From Strigamia acuminata (taxonomy: Eukaryota > Arthropoda > Chilopoda > Geophilomorpha > Linotaeniidae): a stretch of 64,000 bases of DNA. Location: positions 992,001-1,056,000 of the forward strand of contig OX442324.1 of assembly GCA_949358305.1 (NCBI GenBank), in the 5' to 3' direction. The stretch's first letter is position 1, and each line of letters starts with the position of its first letter. Position numbers and translations under genes: made by a program. The notes under the pieces are model-generated. The model saw only the letters and a list, made by a program, of their open reading frames with translations. It had not been told where the DNA came from and ran no database searches. Below are positions 21,186 to 32,642 of the stretch, piece after piece.

Positions 21186-21196
21186 ATCAGAGGGGG
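21186..21196 (+). promoter_or_regulatory. Polypurine tract of copia A
   Basis: ATCAGAGGGGG lies two bases before the 3' LTR. This is the expected plus-strand primer site and confirms the plus-strand orientation. Confidence 0.8.
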
Positions 21197-21198
21197 TA

Positions 21199-21724
21199 TG
21201 TTGGGAAATGGTTTCCTAGGTGATCGCCTATAACGGATTTACTTGTGGCGCGTGTTTCAGATTTAGCGCGCTAGAAACGATGTTTGATCTGCGGTTCAGT
21301 GCTTCTACATACTGGCCTTTGAGTTTACACGTGCACGATGATATCCAGTATGTTTAGCGTGTCGTGTCAAAGTAGACCATCGTTGGCGGTATATTGCGTT
21401 GCGTACGGTAGCGGTCCGTTATTGTATCGAGCATCTGCGGTTTAGCGATGCTGGCCCAAATACTGCGCCTTATTTGTCCCTGTGGGATTTGTCCTTTAGT
21501 TATTGTATAACTTATGCTTTGGAATCCTAAGGGATTCGTTCTGTAACCCACATGGGATTTGTTCTCCCTGATGGAGATTCGTTCTGTACTTTTTATGAGT
21601 GAAGACACTCTAGCTGTCAACTGCTAATAAAGTGGCAGCCATCTTTTATAGTTTGTTTTGCCAAAGTGCAAATCATGTCTCCTGCTTTTGTCAACACTCA
21701 CCCAACTGCGATTGGAACTCAACA
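21199..21724 (+). repeat. 3' LTR of copia A
   Basis: Starts TGTTGGGAAATG and ends CTCAACA, giving TGTTG/CAACA end repeats, typical of copia LTRs. It carries AATAAA at about 21626 followed by GGCAGCCATCTTTTATA, a YY1-like core with a TATA-like run. The partner 5' LTR is not in the window. Copia B2 sequence begins at 21725. Confidence 0.8.
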
Positions 21725-21788
21725 GTGACACCACTCGTCCGTGGGAAAGATACGCGCGTTGACTTGCTTAGCTCGCATACTGAACATT
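21725..21788 (-). pseudogene. Copia B2 integrase fragment
   Basis: A 64-bp piece of copia B2 trapped between the LTR of A and the foldback element. On the minus strand it codes for CSVCELSKSTRVSFP, the second Cys pair of the integrase zinc region. It continues the reading frame of 23673-23999 once the foldback and one 9-bp target copy are subtracted (1893 bp, a multiple of three). Confidence 0.8.
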
Positions 21789-21819
21789 GGGTACCCGTTC
21801 CAACGGCGAATCGCGTAAG

Positions 21820-22300
21820 GGCGAATTTCTAAAATTCGCCGTTGGAAACCTATTTTGACGTTTCCAATGGCGAATTTAATAAAATTCGCCATTGGAAACG
21901 TTTTTTGAGTGCCATTTCTGCTATTTGCCATTGGAAACATATTTTCCTGTTCCAAGGGCGAATGTGGAAAATTTGTTTGAAATATAAAATTCGCCATTGG
22001 AAACGCAAAAACGTTTCCAATGGCGAATACGTGTAGGTTGAAATTCGCCGTTGGAAACGCAAAAACGTTTCCAATGGCGAATACGTGTAGGTTGAAATTC
22101 GCCGTTAGAAACGCAAAAACGTTTCCAATGGCGAATACGTGTAGGTTGAAATTCGCCGTTGGAAACGCAAAATCGTTTCCAATGGCGAATACGTGTAGGT
22201 TTAAATTCGCCGTTGGAAACGCAAAAACGTTCCCAATGGCGAATATGTTTAGGTTGAAATTTGCCATTGGAAAGGGTTTTGCGTTTCCAACGGCGAATTG
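21820..22300. repeat. Left arm array of the foldback element (54-bp units)
   Basis: Units start near 22031, 22085, 22139, 22193 and 22247, spaced exactly 54 bp, with more diverged units from 21820. Each unit contains AAATTCGCCGTTGGAAACG followed by its near-inverse, CGTTTCCAATGGCGAAT, so every unit is itself a hairpin of about 40 bp, then a TACGTGTAGGTTG spacer. The short Met-Ala-Asn-type ORFs here are by-products of the repeat. Confidence 0.85.
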
Positions 22301-22724
22301 AAATTGAACGCGCCTAGTGTGTATTTAAAGTGCTTGTGAGTCTCGAGCGAACGATTTGGTTTGTTTAATTCAAAGTGATCTTTATTTGTAACTGGACGGA
22401 ATTTCGTTGAAATTTAGCAAATTCCGATGAGATTTTGCAATTTTTTTGTAAATTTTGGTGATTTCCGATGAACTTACAGATTTTCGATGAAATTTCGTGA
22501 TTTTTTCAAAGATTAAACATTTTCATCATGTTTTTAAGAAAAGAACAAATAAACAAATCAATCAATCAATCAATATCAAAATAATTCCACCAATTCTTGT
22601 AACCAATCATTTCATTTTATTCTATCTAACAACATTGATAAAATTAACGCCATATTGGAAGAGTTATTCTGATTTTGATCAATTGATTGATCGTGTTGTT
22701 ATTAGGAAGGAAAAATAAGGCACG

Positions 22725-22937
22725 AGTAGCTGCATTCAAAAATTAAAATATTTTGTGGTTTACTTCAATTAAAAAAAAAGTGACATCATCTCCAGTCCTA
22801 TTTATTAAATTAAACTATATTAATAATTTATTCAAAACTGTAAGTATATATTTATTATAATTATTTAAAAAAATCAAAATTTAAACTTAAAATACACTTA
22901 AACTAAAATTGTATTTTTAGTTTTGAATGCAGCTACT
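22725..22937. mobile_element. Possible small MITE in the foldback centre, 213 bp
   Basis: AGTAGCTGCATTCAAAA at 22725-22741 and its exact inverse at 22921-22937 enclose an AT-rich core without coding. Looks like a small nested MITE. No target duplication could be fixed. Confidence 0.5.
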
Positions 22938-23332
22938 GAATCTCATGTGCAGTGTGTTTTTATTTATATCACTTTTTACTACAAAGGGGTGGCCAACAAC
23001 GGCTTGGGGCATTTTCCACATGTCCACTAACGAGGTCACAGAAGCAAGGTTTGATTTAGCAACAAAAATTATATTTTAACTGATTGTTGATTTGTTTATT
23101 CATTTTTGTTGTTTTTTTCTTATTAATATTCCGAAAACATTTAACACTTCCAAGAAACAATTAAAACATTAATTATTCTTTTTTTTGAAAACTTATATTT
23201 TAAAGTCTAAAAATATATCTTTTTGTTTCATTTCTTCTGGTAGAACTTACTGATGCTATCTAATGTGTCCCTTCGGTGGTTTTGTGATGTGTTATATGCA
23301 TTTGTTGAAGTGTCAAAAGATAATAACAACAC

Positions 23333-23560
23333 ACGTTTCCAACGGCGAATTTCAACCTACACGTATTCGCCATTGGGAACGTTTTTGCGTTTCCAACGGC
23401 GAATTTCAACCTACACCTATTCGCCATTAGACACGTTTTTGCGTTTCCAACGGCGAATTTCAACACGCACATATTCGCCATTGGAAACGTTTCTGCGTTT
23501 CCAATGGCGAATCGGTTACCAATTCGCCATTAGAAAGGTCCAAAAGCAGTCCCAATGGCG
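23333..23560. repeat. Right arm array of the foldback element
   Basis: The same 54-bp unit in opposite orientation: the CCTACAC(G/C)TATTCGCC words stand near 23356 and 23410, then a diverged unit near 23465. Fewer units than in the left arm, so the arms differ in length. Confidence 0.8.
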
Positions 23561-23672
23561 AATTGGGAGAAATTTGCCATTGGGACTGCTTTGGACAGAA
23601 TAAAGTCAAAATTCGCCTTTCGTCCGAATGGCCAGATTCGCCCTTGGACGATTTGCCGTTGGAACGGCACCC

Positions 23673-23999
23673 CTGAACATTTTCCTTTCGGTGTCTCGCC
23701 AAATTCAACTCCATGTACGTCTTTGCTCTTCATTAGCGTCTTTAGACTGTGATAATTTAAATGGCCATAGCGTTTATGCCATAAAATGGCTTGATTATCC
23801 CCACTCTGTAAAGCACTAATGGTTTCAATTGTGTTTACCTTCATTGGGTTAGTAACACTAGCATTTACATTAGAATAATACACTTGTGCCATACCATTCA
23901 AACAATACAAATTCTCAACTTTCTTGGCCGTCAATAAACAATCAGTGTGAGTAGATTCATACACTTTCATTAAATTCTTAAATATATGAATGTGGTAAC
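23673..23999 (-). pseudogene. Copia B2 pre-integrase fragment
   Basis: Middle piece of copia B2, coding on the minus strand for the region after protease up to the integrase zinc finger (NLYCLNGMAQVYYSN and LWHKRYGHLNYHSLKTL). Its right neighbour in the original element is 31254-32399. The 7254-bp copia B1 plus its 5-bp duplication separates them, and subtracting these keeps the frame. On its left the foldback element separates it from 21725-21788. Confidence 0.85.
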
Positions 24000-24549
24000 T
24001 GTAGGTTGGTAGCAGAGGAAAACGACCAAAAACCACTCGAAATGTCGAGTGCAACGTGGCGAAAACGTCGCGAAGGCGTCGCACTACTCGTGCGAACGTG
24101 TGGGCGACGTCAGAGTCGAAAAACAAATAAAACGGCCGCGATATTCGCTTATACGCCGTAACAAATGATAAACAAATGCTTAAAAGCATAAAAACAAATT
24201 TACTAAACGAAAATACTTACAAATGAAGCAATTACATAGTGAAAAACGAGAGGCGAGAGCCAAAGCGATGGTCGCCGCCATCTTGGAAGGTAAAAGAGAA
24301 CAGTAACGACACCTGGTGTCGTGAAATGGCGTTACGGAATTGAGAAATTCCGTAAAGCTTAACAAAGCATTAAGACCTGCATGATACCTCATGCAGAAAC
24401 ACAATAACATAATGTAAATATTTGGAAATGACATACATAATTGAATATAATAAATATCGGAATAAATAAATGAATATAATAAAACAAAATATCATAATGT
24501 GATTCTATATCACATCGACACACACATCATTTGGTTCCTTAGGCCAACA
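24000..24549 (-). repeat. 3' LTR of copia B1
   Basis: Starts TGTAGGTTGGTAGC and ends GGCCAACA. Matches 30704-31253 almost exactly. Holds GCCGCCATCTTGGA at 24274-24287, a YY1-type core. Confidence 0.95.
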
Positions 24550-24561
24550 ATTCCCCCTTTC
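24550..24561 (-). promoter_or_regulatory. Polypurine tract of copia B1
   Basis: The minus strand reads GAAAGGGGGAAT immediately before the 3' LTR, as expected for the plus-strand primer. Confidence 0.85.
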
Positions 24562-24756
24562 GATGGAGATAGAATCAGGGGAAACGAAATACAATTACTG
24601 GAATTACAGTAGATAAAGATAATCGAAAATAAACAATAAAGTCGAATCGCCGAGCCGGGTACTGTTATAGAAAACGCCACGTAGGCCCGAATATTCCCGC
24701 AGAAACTCGGTGATCCTCGAAGTCGGGTAAATAACAAAAGAATGTCACGATAAAGT

Positions 24757-26079
24757 CTAAAGTCGGAACACACGGGAGATCAACGACTGAAGACGCTCTG
24801 AACTGAGCCATTTGGTAAAGATGTCCGCAACGTTGTGCTCGCTGGACACCTTGCGGAGATCGAAACAGCCTGCCGTATACCATTCCCTAAGCCAGTGATA
24901 CTTGACGCGGATATGCTTCGTCTTCGAGTTTTCCACGTCGTTAGATGTGAATTGTATGCTGGCTAGGGCATCGGAATAAATAATCGGACGAGACAGGCGG
25001 TTCAAAATCGGGAATTCGGTGAAGATGTTATCGAGCCAAAAGGTTTCCTTCACGCATTCAACTAGGGCGAGAAATTCGGCTTCCATAGTTGAACACGCGA
25101 CAGTCGATTGTTTTCGACACGACCAGCCAATTGGCACATTCCCGATATATGTTATGAAGCCGCCGAAACTCAAAGATGTTGCCAAATCGCTTGCCCACGA
25201 TGCATCCGTATACGCCCATAATTGGCTTGACGCACAATTCGAAAGTTCGATACGATAGTCTACGGTATTCGCTACGTACTGGAGGACTTGAAGTAGGGCA
25301 CGGATGTGGGTGTTATCGTAGCAAGTGTTGAACTGCGAAAGTGAGATGACGGAAAATAAGATATCGGAGCGCGTTCTCGATGCCAGGAAGAGTAATGACC
25401 CGATAAGTGAGCGGTAAGGAAAATCGATCAGGTCTTCTGTCGATGCTCGAACTAATGTGGTTCCGGGTGTCACTGGCACCTTAACAAGTCGATTTGTCGA
25501 TGTTCCGTATTTCTGAACGAGTTTAGCGATATACGCACGTTGAGAGATGTAAGTGCGTCCTAATTCGCGGATAAACTCAACACCTAACAGTTTGGTAATT
25601 GGGCCGAGGTTGACTATGTCGAATTTCGAGGTAATAAGTCGAATAATCCGGTCCAAAACACTGTCGGCTGCATAGAAAAGTACGATATCATCGACGTAGA
25701 CTAACATGACTGCGCAATTGCCGTAGATGTACACGCAGTTGCAAGCAGGCATTTTTCGGAATCCGAGGGCTCGAAGTGCTTCGTCCAGTTTCAAAAACCA
25801 CTGTCGGCCAGACTGGTGGAGTCCGTAAAGGGATTTCACGAGTAACCAAACGTTGTCGGGGTGATTACAGGTGGCACCTGCCGGGATGCGCATATAGACC
25901 TTGTGCTCCAGGTCCCCGTACAGGTATGCACATTTGACGTCGAGGTGTGCATCTTTCCATCCTCGTAGCACTACCAAAAGGCAAAAGAATAGACGAATGA
26001 GGACGAAATTTACTACTGGACTAAAGACCTCGTCGTAGTCGATTCCGAAGGTTTGGCGAAAGCCTTGGGCGACAAGTCA
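24757..26079 (-). pseudogene. RT C-terminal half and RNase H of copia B1
   Basis: Continues the Gag-Pol frame after an in-frame TGA at 26077-26079. It holds the FSPVVNF box, YLYGDLEHKVYMRIP, SLYGLHQSGRQWF and the catalytic YVDDIVLF (near 25690-25710). RNase H follows, with AYTDASWASD, STMEAEFLAL, YSDALASIQF and HIRVKYHWLRE, ending at 24757. All catalytic motifs are in place. The single stop falls where related elements have an Arg codon (CGA to TGA fits one CpG transition). Confidence 0.88.
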
Positions 26080-29000
26080 AGCACGATATCGAGTAATCTT
26101 GCCGGTCGCATCTGATTTGAGTTTAAAAATCCACTTACAACCCAAGATTGTCGTATTAGGCGGTTTCGGCACTTCGACATAAATCTCCCGCTCTTTGAAA
26201 GTTCCTAACTCTTCATCGATGGCTTCACGCCATTTTGGAGCGTCGTCGAATTTGGGAATTTCCGCATACGATGACGGTTCGGTGCGACAGAGATGAGCGG
26301 CATGTCGAGCTGGAGGAATCAACGGTAGCGTGTGCTCCATGTTGCCGAAAAAGAATAACTCGGGGTCGTAAGGGAGATTGTTCATAACGCAGAATTCTTC
26401 GACGTCTCTGCGAGATCGAAGTCGGAGGCCGGGTTCCGGGAAGTAGTAGACATCAATGTCTATCGAACCTGGCTGCTGGTCTTTGCGCAGATGTTCTTCG
26501 CGAATCCATCTACGGAATACTGTGTTTCCGCCAACATAACGCCAATAGAATGATGTCTTGCCGGCAGAAGGAGCTGCAACATGTGTTGCGCCAGGAGGCA
26601 ATGGAGACATTTGCCCCTGATCAAAGATAGGCATTGTGTGTTGCAAAATATTCGGACCGGCTTTCCTACGTAACGTGATGAAACGATTTGGGGAAGTCGG
26701 TGGTGAAAGGCCGAGAGAACTGGCATTGGACGTTTCCGGTGACACATGGGCAGACTGATTCAGTCGCAATTCTTCCGCGTCCGGTTGAACCGCAAATTCC
26801 TCGATCTGCTCAACGTCGTCGGTGTCCTGCCCTTCAGCTATTTGTTCGTGTTCCTCATTAGTGATGGGATTGGATACAGAAAGAAGAGCTGGAGTTGGCA
26901 ATGTTGATACACAAAGTTCCAATAATTGGCGTTCCGGCGTTGATGGGGGTGGAATGTGAACGATCGGCAACGATGGCGTCTTTGATTTGGATGCCGCCAT
27001 AGATACTGATTTTTCCTCAGATATTGAATGTTCATCATCTGATGCTGGCTTGATTGACCAGTCTGCATATTGGATAGTGTCGTTGAAGGACACTCTCTGT
27101 TGTTCATTGTTGGGATCGTAAAAGGACTGATTGTTGCCGTTTGGTACACTTCGTAGAAATTTGCGGTACGATTGATGTTCGTCTATGCGGACGTGGGCTG
27201 ATTCGGTGACTTTATTGTCGATGGGATTCCAAATCCTGTAGCCACGTGTTGCAACCGCGTACCCAACGAGATATCCTTCCCATGCGCGTGGATCAAGCTT
27301 TTTACGGCCTGGCGCTGTGTAGTGGACCCAACATTTAGATCCTATCTTTCGTAAGTGTCGCAAAGATAGTGCTCGTTCACGCCAGAGTATGTATGGGACT
27401 TGATTTTTCAGACGTGAGTGAGGACTTCTATTCTTGATATAAGCAAAAGTCACTGCAAGTTCTGCCCATAGACCGGCCGGAAGTTTAGTTTCTTCATGAA
27501 TCGCGCGGATGTTGTCTGCCATTGTCCTGTTGATGCGTTCGGCCGTTCCATTCATCTGTGGGCTCGATGGGTTCGTTCGCTGCCCCTGGATCCCTTTGTC
27601 TTTCAAATAGCGCTCGAATTCATTTGACATGAACTCGCCGCCACGGTCTGTGCGAATGGCTTTGATTGTTGTATTCGCAACCCGTTCGACTCTAGCGGCA
27701 AAGTCCTTAAAGCATGCAAAGACTTGGGACTTCTGCGCTAATGGGGTTATCCAAGTATATCTCGTGGCGTCATCTATGATTGTTAGAACGAAACGAGCTC
27801 CACCGAAAGATGTTGCAGGAGCCGGTCCCCACACGTCCATATGCAGGAGGTCGAGTGCTTTAGTAGTACTCGGGTGAAGATCCGGTTTGTGTGAAATTTT
27901 AATCGATTTTGCAAGACGGCAGTCATTGCAAGCAAGTTCCTGCTTAACTTCTCCCGGTTCCATTCCGTAGACTTGGTCGTTATTCGCCAACAGGCGCATT
28001 GCATTTGTGTGCAAATGCCCTAATCTGCTATGCCATAGACCCGTAGCGTCCTTTACGGTTGCAGGATTAGCAATTGCCTTCTTTGGTGATGTAGAAGGAT
28101 TGCTCGGAGGAGGAGGTATGGCAGGAGGAGCATTAGATAATGGCGTTGACGGAATGGATTGGAGAATGTTGGAATAGGATTGGACAGGAGGATCAGGTTG
28201 GACATTGGTGGATTTGGGAGCAGTTTGAGACTGAAGAGGATTCATAATTTGATTCGGAATTTGCTTCGGAATTGGTGGCATTTCTATGCGAAAATCTGTA
28301 ATGTCTCCTTGTCTCGATTTCCCCTTCTTCGGTTTCGGAATGTTCTCAAAATCCACTTCTGTCGTGACATAAGTCAAAACTGGCGGTTGTTGAATTGGTG
28401 GTGGAATTGTCGTCGACACCGGAATTGAAACCGTCGTAGCCACAGAAGGTGTTGAACATAAACCGTCCACATAATATAATCCTGCCTTCTCCTTTGCCCG
28501 AAGAATAGAACTTCGAATGTCCGATTGATAGATGTTGACTTCACCGTTGTAAAAGTGTATGTGATGACGTGTTTTATCAATTTTGGAAACCGAAATCAAA
28601 TTGGCTTCGAAGTTCGGTGCAAAAAGTACATTCGTCAAATTCACGATGCAATTGCAGTCATCTATTCTCGTAAGCAGTCGGACATTTCCTTTTCCAGGCA
28701 CCTCGGACTTGCCTTGTCCGAGTTCGATGTCGAAAGGCACGATGTCCACAAAATCCGTAAACCAAGCTCGAACATATGAAACGTGGTCCGTCGCGCCGCA
28801 GTCGACAATCCATTCGTTGGATTGCATAAAATGAGCGACTGGACGCGCTGGGGCTTGTGGGGCACTGGCGAAGAATGTCCCTTCTCGTGTCGGACGAGAA
28901 CAGCCTCGCGGACGCGTATTGTCGGGTTTGGGCGCGGAGTTTTTGTTGCGCTTCTTGCTCTTGCTTCGAGAGCGTTGGAAAGAAGCGGATGCCGGGGGTT

Positions 29001-29763
29001 GATTGCGATCCTCCCGCCGTGGATGGGGACACTTGTTCGCGTAGTGGCCCATCTCATTACAGTTGAAACATTTAATTTCGGATAACGGTCGGCGAGGACG
29101 CGAAGTCTTTCGGGATTGATTGCCTTTTACAGACGAATGCACAGAAGACGAGTGTACATTGTGCAATCCCATCGGTTTTAATCGCAGGTATTCGGAAATT
29201 AACTGTTCGGCGACTTTTGTCGGAGTGAATTCTGGATCGGGCCAGTGATATATGGCGAACGTTGCCTGTGCGTATTCGGGCGGTAGTCGGTTGAGGTATT
29301 GATACGCGTGATGATCAGCTGTCGTGACTTCATTGATATCAGCCAACTGACGAACAAAATGATCCACTCTATTGATGAAATCCTGCATTTCCTCATTGGG
29401 TTCGAGATGCAAAGTCAAGAACTCCGACCGTAATGCTGCCCGTCGCGCCCGCGAACTAGGCGCGTACGCTTTAGCCAGGACGTCCCATGCCTGTTTGGGA
29501 GTATCACAATTGTCCAGGGCTGAACGTTTCGGTTCGCTGACATACATGTAGATGTGTCCGAGAGCTTTGTCCTTTTTAACCATGTAACGTTCTTTTTCTT
29601 TGTCCGTTAAAGTCAAAAGATGATCGGCCTCCTTCTCCTCAGTTACATGCCTCCAAAGGCCCTCGGATTTCAAAAGCATCCGCATCGCTCTCTGCCAGGG
29701 CTCGTAATTCCCGACAGAGAGGATGGGAATCCGGCTGACCGTCGTTTCCGTTGTCTTTTGCAT
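26080..29763 (-). CDS. Gag-protease-integrase-RT N-part of copia B1
   Basis: Long frame of about 1228 codons from ATG 29763. It has UBN2-type Gag (WDVLAKAYAPSSRARR, LRSEFLTLHL) and a CCHC knuckle CFNCNEMGHYANKC near 29030-29070. Protease shows WIVDCGATDHVSY near 28780-28820. The integrase has the HxxxH/CxxC region (WHSRLGHLHTN, CNDCRLAKS), MDVWG, RTDRGGEF and NGTAERINR. A linker and the start of RT (KWIFKLKSD) follow. It ends at a TGA that splits RT. Everything before the stop looks functional. Confidence 0.9.
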
Positions 29764-30703
29764 CGTCGCGAAGATTCAGCGCACCACGCAAAACACACGG
29801 ACTCAGGAAATGGTATAACGGCGATCGAAGCACTTCACTAAGGCACAAAGAAGTGTGGACGAATGTTTGTTCACACAAAATCGTTGCACTATTCACTAAA
29901 TCACCTCCCACGTGGTTCAAAGCGGATATCACCAGATGGGGAGCCAATGCTAAAATTGGCTGAGAACCTAAAGCAAGTGTCCCCCTAGCTTCCTTTATAG
30001 CCACCTGGGGCTGCGGGAGTGCTAGGTGGCGTAGGGCTCAGCCTTGCTTTAGAATACAAACACCGCTTGGACAGACTTGTCCGTAGGGCAGTGCCGATGC
30101 TAAAGGTCCCTTTCCAAAATACCCACTTAAAACTAACAATATAATAAACGACAGGAAGGAGAAATAGATGAATCCCCCGTGGAAGGTCACATGGGCTCAC
30201 GGCAAAGCACGAGACGGGTTTTCTCGAAAAACCCGCTAGAAAAGCGCAATTCGGCTTCGAAAAACCGAATTCTTCTCGAATTAACGAGGCTCTTCGTGAA
30301 AAATACACAGATCGTCAAAATAATTCAAAAATCGGCGATACTACATGCACGCCGGGGTGCATGAAGCGAGAATCGTCTCGTTTCTCGTTGTAAAACGTCC
30401 CGTCGACGTTGTCGTAAAAGGAAATCGTCGAAATTCTGAAAAATATGAAAATTCGCCTCGAAATTTGCGAGACCGCACAATTTCGGACGAAATTAGCTGG
30501 AGAATCACGTGAAGCGTAGCGCAGGTTGCTTGTGAACGTCGGTAGAACGTTGTCAACGTTCAAATCACGGGAATCCAGCTTGAAAATGGCGAGAAACCTG
30601 AAAATATAAATTCGCCGCAAAATTCGCGAAATTCGCGTAATTTTCGGCGATAATTAGTAGCTAATGAAGCGTGCAAAGGATGCAACCATCCTCTGCTACC
30701 AAT
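29764..30703 (-). other. Long 5' leader of copia B1
   Basis: About 940 bp between the 5' LTR and the Gag start, holding the primer-binding site next to the LTR. Short ORFs occur on both strands but none shows a known motif. Near 30150-30340 there are several TTCTCGAAAAACC-like and CGAATTC-rich inverted words that could fold, as expected of a packaging leader. Confidence 0.6.
30684..30701 (-). promoter_or_regulatory. Primer site of copia B1: 3' end of initiator tRNA-Met
   Basis: The minus strand reads TGGTAGCAGAGGATGGTT two bases inside the LTR. It is complementary to the 3' end of animal initiator tRNA-Met (a CCAUCCUCUGCUACCA end), as far as I recall that tRNA. The same site is used by B2. 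Confidence 0.9.
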
Positions 30704-31253
30704 TGTAGGTTGGTAGCAGAGGAAAACGACCAAAAACCACTCGAAATGTCGAGTGCAACGTGGCGAAAACGTCGCGAAGGCGTCGCACTACTCGTGCGAA
30801 CGTGTGGGCGACGTCAGAGTCGAAAAACAAATAAAACGGCCGCGATATTCGCTTATACGCCGTAACAAATGATAAACAAATGCTTAAAAGCATAAAAACA
30901 AATTTACTAAACGAAAATACTTACAAATGAAGCAATTACATAGTGAAAAACGAGAGGCGAGAGCCAAAGCGATGGTCGCCGCCATCTTGGAAGGTAAAAG
31001 AGAACAGTAACGACACCTGGTGTCGTGAAATGGCGTTACGGAATTGAGAAATTCCGTAAAGCTTAACAAAGCATTAAGACCTGCATGATACCTCATGCAG
31101 AAACACAATAACATAATGTAAATATTTGGAAATGACATACATAATTGAATATAATAAATATCGGAATAAGTAAACGAATATAATAAAACAAAATATCATA
31201 ATGTGATTCTATATCACATCGACACACACATCATTTGGTTCCTTAGGCCAACA
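30704..31253 (-). repeat. 5' LTR of copia B1
   Basis: Partner of 24000-24549. Same ends, and the same YY1-type GCCGCCATCTTGG at 30978-30990. The following GTAAC (31254-31258) repeats the bases before the other LTR. Confidence 0.95.
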
Positions 31254-32399
31254 GTAACCGGCATCATCAATTTTTGAAATGCTAATCAAATTCTTGCCAA
31301 AGTTAGGGGCAAAGTAGACATTCTTTAGGGTTACCGTACATTCAACCCCATCCACTTGTGTAATTAAAATAATCTCCCCTTTTCCAGTTACTCTGGAAAT
31401 TCCCTCTCCCAATTCTATATCAAAGGGGATAATTTGGGCAAAATTTGAAAAGGCACTCTTATCAAAAGTGATGTGGTCGGTCGCACCACTATCTAAATAC
31501 CAAACACGAGATTCATCATTAATGTTAACACTTAAACCTGATACGAAGAAAGCTCCTGCCTTGCGTCCTCGTGCGTCGCCGCGCGTCTTGCCTTGAGCGC
31601 GTCCTCGTCCACGTTGAGGCGACGCGCCTTTACCGCCGCGTTGTGCGATGGGATGCGGGCAATTGCGAATAAAATGTCCTGTTTCGCCGCAATTGTGGCA
31701 GGTCCACAGTCCCGATGCACTGGATTCACCTTTCTTTGAAGTGGGCTTCTTCTGTATAGCCTTTTGAGTTGAAAAAGCTTTAGAAGAATCAGAATCCTTT
31801 TCACTTTCTGCAGCACAGTACTTCTTTCGTCCAAATTCGGCTATCAGTTGATTTTTCACCTCAGTTGGGGTAAACTTTGTGTCATCCCAGTGATACATCT
31901 GCTGAGCGACACTGTCGTAATCCTCTGGCAAAAAATCAAGATACTGATACGCTCGTTCTTTGTCCGTGATGGTGTATCCAATGTCCTTTAACTCGGTCTT
32001 CATCTGGTCAACTCGTGCAATGAATACTGCCATCTCCTCGTTCTCTCCTAAATGTAACGACAGAAACTCACGTCGTAACTTGGCCTCTCTCGCTTTGGAT
32101 GTTGGCTGATAAATTTTAATTAATTCATCCCAACACTCTTTGGCTGTTTTGCAGTCAACTACCACTGTTTTCAGGTCCTTGGAAACGCTTAGACAAATCA
32201 TGGCCCTTGCTCGCTCCTTTCGTGCCTCGAAAATCTTCTTCTCTTTTTCATCCGCTTTATCATCTAATTTCTCCGTGTCATCAACGAGTCCCCATAAATT
32301 CTTCTCAACAAGTAGAAGCTTCATATCGATCTTCCAACTCGGGAAATTATCGCTGGTCAGCTTGTCAATGACGAAACGTGTCTCTTGTTGTTCCGCCAT
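31254..32399 (-). pseudogene. Gag-protease of copia B2
   Basis: First part of copia B2 starting at ATG 32399. It has UBN2-type Gag (DNFPSWKIDMKLLL, CWDELIKIYQPTSKAREAK) and a CCHC knuckle CHNCGETGHFIRNC near 31660-31705. Protease shows VWYLDSGATDHITF and the conserved YFAPNFGKNLISISKID. The frame is open to the point where B1 inserted. The rest of the element is at 23673-23999 and 21725-21788, and the RT half is outside the window or lost. Confidence 0.88.
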
Positions 32400-32622
32400 G
32401 TCGAAAATCCACACACGATACAATACTAGGCGTGATGTGGCTTGTTGAGCGCGTTATGGCGCGATGGGACGCGTGATGTAGCGACTGTTACGTACCGTAT
32501 AATGCCCTAAACGTGATATAGGGCAATTACAAAAGCAATCCAGAGTTGGGCTTAGTGTTAAGCCTATCCAAAGCAATTTTCTGCATTTGACCTTGGTTTG
32601 GAGAACAGGAAACAGGAAGCAG

Positions 32623-32640
32623 AACCATCCTCTGCTACCA
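32623..32640 (-). promoter_or_regulatory. Primer site of copia B2: 3' end of initiator tRNA-Met
   Basis: The minus strand reads TGGTAGCAGAGGATGGTT, the same 18 bases as in B1 and again two bases from the LTR. This sets the inner end of the B2 5' LTR at 32643. Confidence 0.88.
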
Positions 32641-32642
32641 AT

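Larger units (their letters stand above)
15707..21724 (+). mobile_element. Copia-type element A, 5'-truncated and decayed
   Basis: A Ty1/copia retrotransposon on the plus strand: Gag, protease, integrase, RT, RNase H remains, polypurine tract and 3' LTR. The 5' LTR, primer site and roughly the first 70-80 codons of Gag are missing. Two other elements lie in it (16342-16812 and 18427-19192). It broke minus-strand copia B2, whose integrase sequence resumes right after the LTR at 21725. Confidence 0.88.
21789..23672. mobile_element. Foldback element with arrayed inverted arms, 9-bp target duplication
   Basis: 1884-bp non-autonomous element in the integrase region of copia B2. The 9-bp CTGAACATT occurs at 21780-21788 and 23673-23681. 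The tips are inverted: GGGTACCCGTTCCAACGG against GGGTGCCGTTCCAACGG. Both arms hold tandem arrays of a 54-bp unit, in opposite orientation, around a 1-kb AT-rich centre without a gene. Long arms built of tandem repeats recall Drosophila Foldback elements. The 9-bp duplication is shared by Foldback and Mutator-like elements. Autonomous relatives are not visible here. Confidence 0.85.
24000..31253 (-). mobile_element. Copia-type element B1, 7254 bp, nearly intact
   Basis: Full-length Ty1/copia element on the minus strand with 550-bp LTRs that differ by only two or so bases by eye. It has the 5-bp target duplication GTAAC (23995-23999 and 31254-31258), a primer site for the 3' end of initiator tRNA-Met, and a polypurine tract. 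It codes for one Gag-Pol frame broken only by one in-frame TGA in RT. It lies inside copia B2. Confidence 0.95.

Noticed and set aside
21820-22300. CRISPR-like array (54-bp periodic repeats)
   Set aside because: Units are contiguous hairpins with a constant spacer, they appear inverted at 23333-23560, and a 9-bp target duplication brackets the whole; this is a foldback transposon arm in a eukaryotic genome.
22020-22301. Repeated Met-Ala-Asn-Thr-Cys ORFs as a repeat protein
   Set aside because: They are translations of the 54-bp DNA repeat (a multiple of three) on both strands, with no start context or domain.
30684-30701. tRNA gene (iMet-like sequence, also at 32623-32640)
   Set aside because: Only 18 bases next to an LTR match the tRNA 3' end; these are primer-binding sites.
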